From Bacillota bacterium (GTDB lineage Bacteria > Bacillota > Clostridia > Acetivibrionales > DSM-1351): a stretch of 8,176 nt of DNA. Position 1 is the first letter of the stretch, and each line of letters begins with the position of its first letter. The position numbers were made by a program, and so were the translations under genes. Below are positions 5,950 to 8,176 of the stretch, piece by piece. The DNA lies in contig JAFABO010000167.1 of the NCBI GenBank assembly GCA_023426005.1, positions 1 through 8,176 on the forward strand, read 5' to 3'. The notes under the pieces are model-generated. The model saw only the letters and a program-made list of their open reading frames with translations. It was not told the DNA's origin and ran no database searches.

Positions 5950-6822
5950 TTATGGCAGTCTTTCTATTCTGTCCTTCAGAAAGGCTGTGAACTCCTCATT
6001 CAGCTCCTCCCTCTTCAGGGCAAATTCTACAGTGGCCTTAAGAAAGCCTATTCTGTCTCCAACATCAAACCTGTCTCCCTCAAAATCAAAAGCGTACATG
6101 GCCTCGCATTCCATGAGCTGCTGAAGGGCATCTGTGAGCCATATCTCTCCGCCCTTGCCCGGAGCAACCTTTTCGAGAAATTCAAATATCCTCGGAGAAA
6201 TGATATATCTTCCCAGCATTGCAATATTTGACGGTGACTGATCAACCTCCGGCTTTTCAACCAGGCCTTTAACCTTATAGACCCTCTCATCAATCTGGTT
6301 CCCTGCTATTATTCCATACTTGGACACGTCGGGAAGCGGTACCTTCTGTACTCCGAGAATTGTAGTCCTGTACTCGTTGTAAACATCCATCAGTTGCTTT
6401 ATACACGGTGTTTTGGAATCAACTATATCATCTCCCAGCAGAACTGCGAAGGGCTCATCTCCAATAAAGGACTTGGCGCAGTAAATAGCATGTCCCAGGC
6501 CTTTGGCCTCCTTCTGCCTGATATAGTGGATATTCGCAATACCCGATATCTCTTCGACACAGCTCAGAAGCTCATGCTTGCCTTTTCTGCGGAGTTCCTC
6601 TTCCAATTCATAGGATTTGTCAAAATGGTCTTCAATGGCCCTCTTATTTCTTCCTGAAATAATAAGTATATCCTCAATGCCTGCGGCAGCGGCTTCTTCA
6701 ACTATGTATTGTATTGTAGGCTTGTCTACAATAGGAATCATTTCTTTAGGTGTGGCCTTTGTGGCAGGCAAAAACCTTGTTCCAAGACCTGCTGCGGGAA
6801 TAATCGCTTTTCTTACCTTCAT
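5950..6822 (-). CDS. galU: UTP--glucose-1-phosphate uridylyltransferase
   Basis: A 290-residue cytoplasmic enzyme making UDP-glucose and pyrophosphate from UTP and glucose-1-phosphate. UDP-glucose feeds cell-wall polymers, glycolipids, exopolysaccharide and galactose metabolism. The N-terminus carries the nucleotidyltransferase signature AAGLGTRFLPATK (10-22) with PKEM (25-28). Further family marks are the LLGDDI motif, GLVEKP, GGEIWLTDAL and the GDRFDVGDRIGFL stretch near the C-terminus. Length is normal for bacterial GalU. ATG 6822 is supported by GGAGGAG (6831-6825 on the minus strand) just upstream. The gene stands alone: convergent with the secreted glycosidase across a shared terminator and divergent from the riboflavin transporter unit. 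I could not pick a convincing promoter in the AT-rich DNA upstream. Other sugar-nucleotide transferases share the fold, but these motifs fit GalU well. Confidence 0.95.
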   Translation of the reverse strand: MKVRKAIIPAAGLGTRFLPATKATPKEMIPIVDKPTIQYIVEEAAAAGIEDILIISGRNKRAIEDHFDKSYELEEELRRKGKHELLSCVEEISGIANIHYIRQKEAKGLGHAIYCAKSFIGDEPFAVLLGDDIVDSKTPCIKQLMDVYNEYRTTILGVQKVPLPDVSKYGIIAGNQIDERVYKVKGLVEKPEVDQSPSNIAMLGRYIISPRIFEFLEKVAPGKGGEIWLTDALQQLMECEAMYAFDFEGDRFDVGDRIGFLKATVEFALKREELNEEFTAFLKDRIERLP

Positions 6823-6948
6823 AACTCCTCCAAATTACTTTATTTTTATTTGCTTATATATTTCCAATTTTAACACACTTACCTTTTATCTAACAGGCAT
6901 ATACAAATTATTGCCCTAAAACATAAAAAAATTGTGAGTAGATAGCCC

Positions 6949-6978
6949 TTGACGCTTTTTTACTACCGGTGTTATAAT
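6949..6978 (+). promoter_or_regulatory. Sigma-A promoter of the riboflavin transporter
   Basis: -35 TTGACG (6949-6954), an 18-bp spacer and consensus -10 TATAAT (6973-6978). Transcription would begin near 6985, about 65 nt before the riboswitch. A small hairpin, GGGAA/TTCCC (6993-6997/7009-7013), lies in that leader. Confidence 0.88.
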
Positions 6979-7048
6979 TTTATCAATAGGCAGGGAATAA
7001 TTTATCTGTTCCCAAAATATTAATAGTATAATTAAATTTAATATTGCG

Positions 7049-7168
7049 TATCTTCAGGGCAGGGCGAAATTCCCTACCGGCGGTAATATGCAGCAATGCA
7101 TTAGCCCGCGAGCGAAAGCAGACATGGTGAGATCCCATGGCCGACAGTACAGTCTGGATGGAAGAAGA
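7049..7168 (+). ncRNA. FMN riboswitch (RFN element)
   Basis: The conserved blocks of the FMN aptamer appear in order: GGGCAGGGCGAAATTCCC, then ACCGGCGGT, AGCCCGCGAGC, a stem of CATGG with CCATG, GCCGACAGT and AGTCTGGATGGAAGA. The P1 helix pairs TCTTC (7051-7055) with GAAGA (7161-7165). An intrinsic terminator follows, so FMN binding is expected to lower expression of the downstream riboflavin transporter. The identification rests on near-complete agreement with the family consensus. Confidence 0.97.
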
Positions 7169-7190
7169 ATTGGCTTTAAAATGCTTTTTG

Positions 7191-7229
7191 GGCTCTGTGG
7201 ATTAATTTTATTCACAGAGCTTTTATATT
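7191..7229 (+). terminator. Riboswitch-controlled terminator
   Basis: GCTCTGTG (7192-7199) pairs with CACAGAGC (7213-7220), extended by wobble pairs on both sides, followed by TTTTATATT. It sits 23 nt after the FMN aptamer and well before the ribU start, the position of the expression platform. The antiterminator partner was not worked out. Confidence 0.82.
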
Positions 7230-7243
7230 AAGCTTTTATATTA
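7218..7243 (+). repeat. 13-bp exact tandem duplication
   Basis: AGCTTTTATATTA occurs twice without a gap, at 7218-7230 and 7231-7243. It duplicates the 3' side and tail of the terminator. The second copy has the U-run but no hairpin of its own. It looks like a replication-slippage duplication in the leader. Confidence 0.85.
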
Positions 7244-7329
7244 TGAGCATAAATGAAGTACGGGACGTACTTGAATTCTTTCTCTTCACTTCTGTAAGAA
7301 CGCAAACAAACCTGGGGGGTATTTTTTGT

Positions 7330-7881
7330 ATGAGCAGCAGTAAAATCAAACAACTGACAACAATGGGAATTTTAATAGCCATTTCCATAATCCTTATTAT
7401 CTCACCGTTGAGATTCCCGTTCCCGGCGGCACCATTTTTAGAGTATGATGCCGGGGATATTCCGATCCTTATGGGAGGTTTCATATTTGGGCCTCTGGCA
7501 GGTATACTTTTGAGCGTCGTTACCTCGATTGTCCAGGCTGTGACCGTAAGCAGCGGCAGTGGCTGGATCGGCTGCGTCATGCACATTTTCGCCGCTTCTG
7601 CTCTGGTTGGGATTTCTTCGGCAATTTATTTAAGAAACAGGAACATGAAGGGATTAATAATAGGATTGCTCTGCGGGACTCTGGCTATGACAGCTGTGAT
7701 GATTCCGCTGAATCTGGTCTTTTACCCTCTTTTTGCCGGCACACCGGTTGATGTTGTCATATCGATGATCGTCCCTGTACTGTTGCCGTTTAATTTAATG
7801 AAAGCCGGAATCAACTCGGCCATTTTCCTTTTAATTTTCAAGTCTGCAGGCAGCTTTCTGCTGCGAATAGTACAAAAGTAG
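7330..7881 (+). CDS. ribU: Riboflavin ECF transporter substrate-binding subunit
   Basis: A 183-residue membrane protein, the S component of an energy-coupling-factor transporter that captures riboflavin. It works with the shared EcfA-EcfA'-EcfT module, which is not in this window. Hydrophobic stretches fit the usual six-helix S-component fold. The segment about 36-60, containing EYDAGDIPILMGGFIFGP, is characteristic of RibU. The start is placed at ATG 7330 because GGGGGGT (7314-7320) lies 9 nt before it and the KIKQL N-terminus suits the family. An in-frame ATG at 7243 has no ribosome binding site and would add 29 atypical residues. The upstream promoter, FMN riboswitch and terminator show control by intracellular FMN, which strongly supports the substrate. 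A hairpin AAGTACG/CGTACTT (7256-7272) lies in the leader. Confidence 0.93.
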   Translation: MSSSKIKQLTTMGILIAISIILIISPLRFPFPAAPFLEYDAGDIPILMGGFIFGPLAGILLSVVTSIVQAVTVSSGSGWIGCVMHIFAASALVGISSAIYLRNRNMKGLIIGLLCGTLAMTAVMIPLNLVFYPLFAGTPVDVVISMIVPVLLPFNLMKAGINSAIFLLIFKSAGSFLLRIVQK

Positions 7882-7964
7882 GGAAATTTTTGAAAACCTC
7901 TTGAATTTTATTACTATTATGCATAATATTGTGATAGTTATTTAGTAAAAATAGAAATTATATA

Positions 7965-7993
7965 TTTACATTAAATACTTTAGCACGTATTAT
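7965..7993 (+). promoter_or_regulatory. Candidate promoter of the last gene (distal)
   Basis: -35 TTTACA (7965-7970), 17 bp, -10 TATTAT (7988-7993), overlapping TATAAT at 7991-7996. A transcript from here would include the hairpins at 8018-8060 as a leader of about 110 nt. Confidence 0.5.
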
Positions 7994-8053
7994 AATATAT
8001 AACATCAATTATTTTAAGTGACTGGTCGTTCCGGCCTTATCACAAGGGTACTT

Positions 8054-8084
8054 TTGACCCGATTATCTAATAATATGCTATAGT
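8054..8084 (+). promoter_or_regulatory. Candidate promoter of the last gene (proximal)
   Basis: -35 TTGACC (8054-8059) and an extended -10 TGCTATAGT (8076-8084), spacer 19 bp. The start near 8091 would give a very short leader containing the ribosome binding site at 8095-8102. It competes with the distal candidate, and the long spacer is a weakness. Confidence 0.42.
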
Positions 8085-8109
8085 TAATAATTGCGGGGTG
8101 ATATTGTTT

Positions 8110-8176
8110 ATGGAATTTTGTAACAAGTGTGGTTCATTAAAGATTAACGGCAGCTGTACAAACAAAAAATGCGATC
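8110..8176 (+). CDS. Zinc-ribbon protein, N-terminal fragment
   Basis: Only the first 22 codons are in the window. They read MEFCNKCGSLKINGSC followed by TNKKCD: cysteines at 4, 7, 16 and 21 in a CxxC...CxxxxC pattern, typical of a small zinc ribbon at the start of many Firmicute proteins. ATG 8110 follows GGGGTGAT (8095-8102), a good ribosome binding site, at 7 nt. The rest of the protein and its function cannot be told from here. Such ribbons often precede membrane or regulatory domains. Confidence 0.7.
   Translation, partial: MEFCNKCGSLKINGSCTNKKCD

Larger units (their letters stand above)
7882..8109. other. Intergenic region and leader of the last gene
   Basis: No gene is visible. A perfect 14-bp A/T-rich palindrome, TATTATGCATAATA, occupies 7915-7928 and could be a protein-binding site. 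Downstream, two hairpins sit in the possible leader: GTGA-GGTC paired with GGCC-TCAC (8018-8043), and GGGT/ACCC (8046-8060). I see no clear terminator for ribU and no match to a riboswitch class I know. Confidence 0.5.

Noticed and set aside
7243..7329. 29-residue N-terminal extension of RibU
   Set aside because: There is no ribosome binding site at 7243, and the codons run through the leader hairpin. The start at 7330 fits family length.
7236..7586. Minus-strand open frame opposite ribU
   Set aside because: It is antisense to a well-supported gene and shows no protein-family features.
8011..8100. Known riboswitch before the zinc-ribbon gene
   Set aside because: Compared from memory with c-di-GMP, preQ1, fluoride, ZTP, THF and SAM consensus blocks; none fits.
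1..8176. CRISPR array, insertion sequence, transposase or integrase
   Set aside because: I found no regularly spaced repeats and no recombinase motifs. The mobile-element reading rests on the tRNA duplication and the regulators only.

Overview
The window looks like a low-GC, Gram-positive anaerobe of the class Clostridia. Evidence: strong GGAGG-type ribosome binding sites, sigma-A promoters close to consensus, U-tailed hairpin terminators, an FMN riboswitch ahead of a RibU-type riboflavin transporter, and a large secreted protein with a Gram-positive signal peptide. The gene families resemble those of cellulolytic clostridia (Ruminiclostridium-like). That placement is from family recognition, not from a search.

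Left part (1-1640) looks like the end of a mobile element. It holds a small XRE-family repressor on the minus strand and, divergently, a protein with two helix-turn-helix segments. They share a promoter region in which a 19-bp inverted repeat fills most of the -35/-10 spacer. Downstream (about 1378-1616) lies a chain of hairpins with its own possible promoter and a terminator-like 3' end. It contains no convincing protein and may be a structured RNA or a folded DNA site.

The junction (1616-1873) carries an intact tRNA-Pro(UGG) on the minus strand with encoded CCA. An exact 22-bp copy of its 3' end, from the T-loop through CCA, lies 182 bp away. That is the usual footprint of tyrosine-integrase insertion into a tRNA gene. 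Between the copies are the tRNA terminator and a hairpin-dense, fold-back segment bounded by inverted T-arm sequences. No integrase is in the window.

Right part (2100-8176) reads as ordinary chromosome. A strong promoter drives a TtcA-type tRNA thiolation enzyme. After 52 bp comes a 949-residue secreted protein: a phosphodiester glycosidase (NAGPA) domain, two Ig-like domains, a lectin-like beta-sandwich, and a C-terminal calcineurin-like phosphoesterase fold that appears to have lost its catalytic residues. A bidirectional terminator separates it from a convergent galU gene (UDP-glucose synthesis). To the right, a consensus promoter, an FMN riboswitch with a terminator and a 183-residue RibU form a riboflavin-controlled uptake unit. 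The window ends in the first 22 codons of a zinc-ribbon protein.

The parts most worth a second look are the tRNA-Pro junction with its fold-back segment, the neighbouring hairpin chain, and the degenerate phosphoesterase domain.
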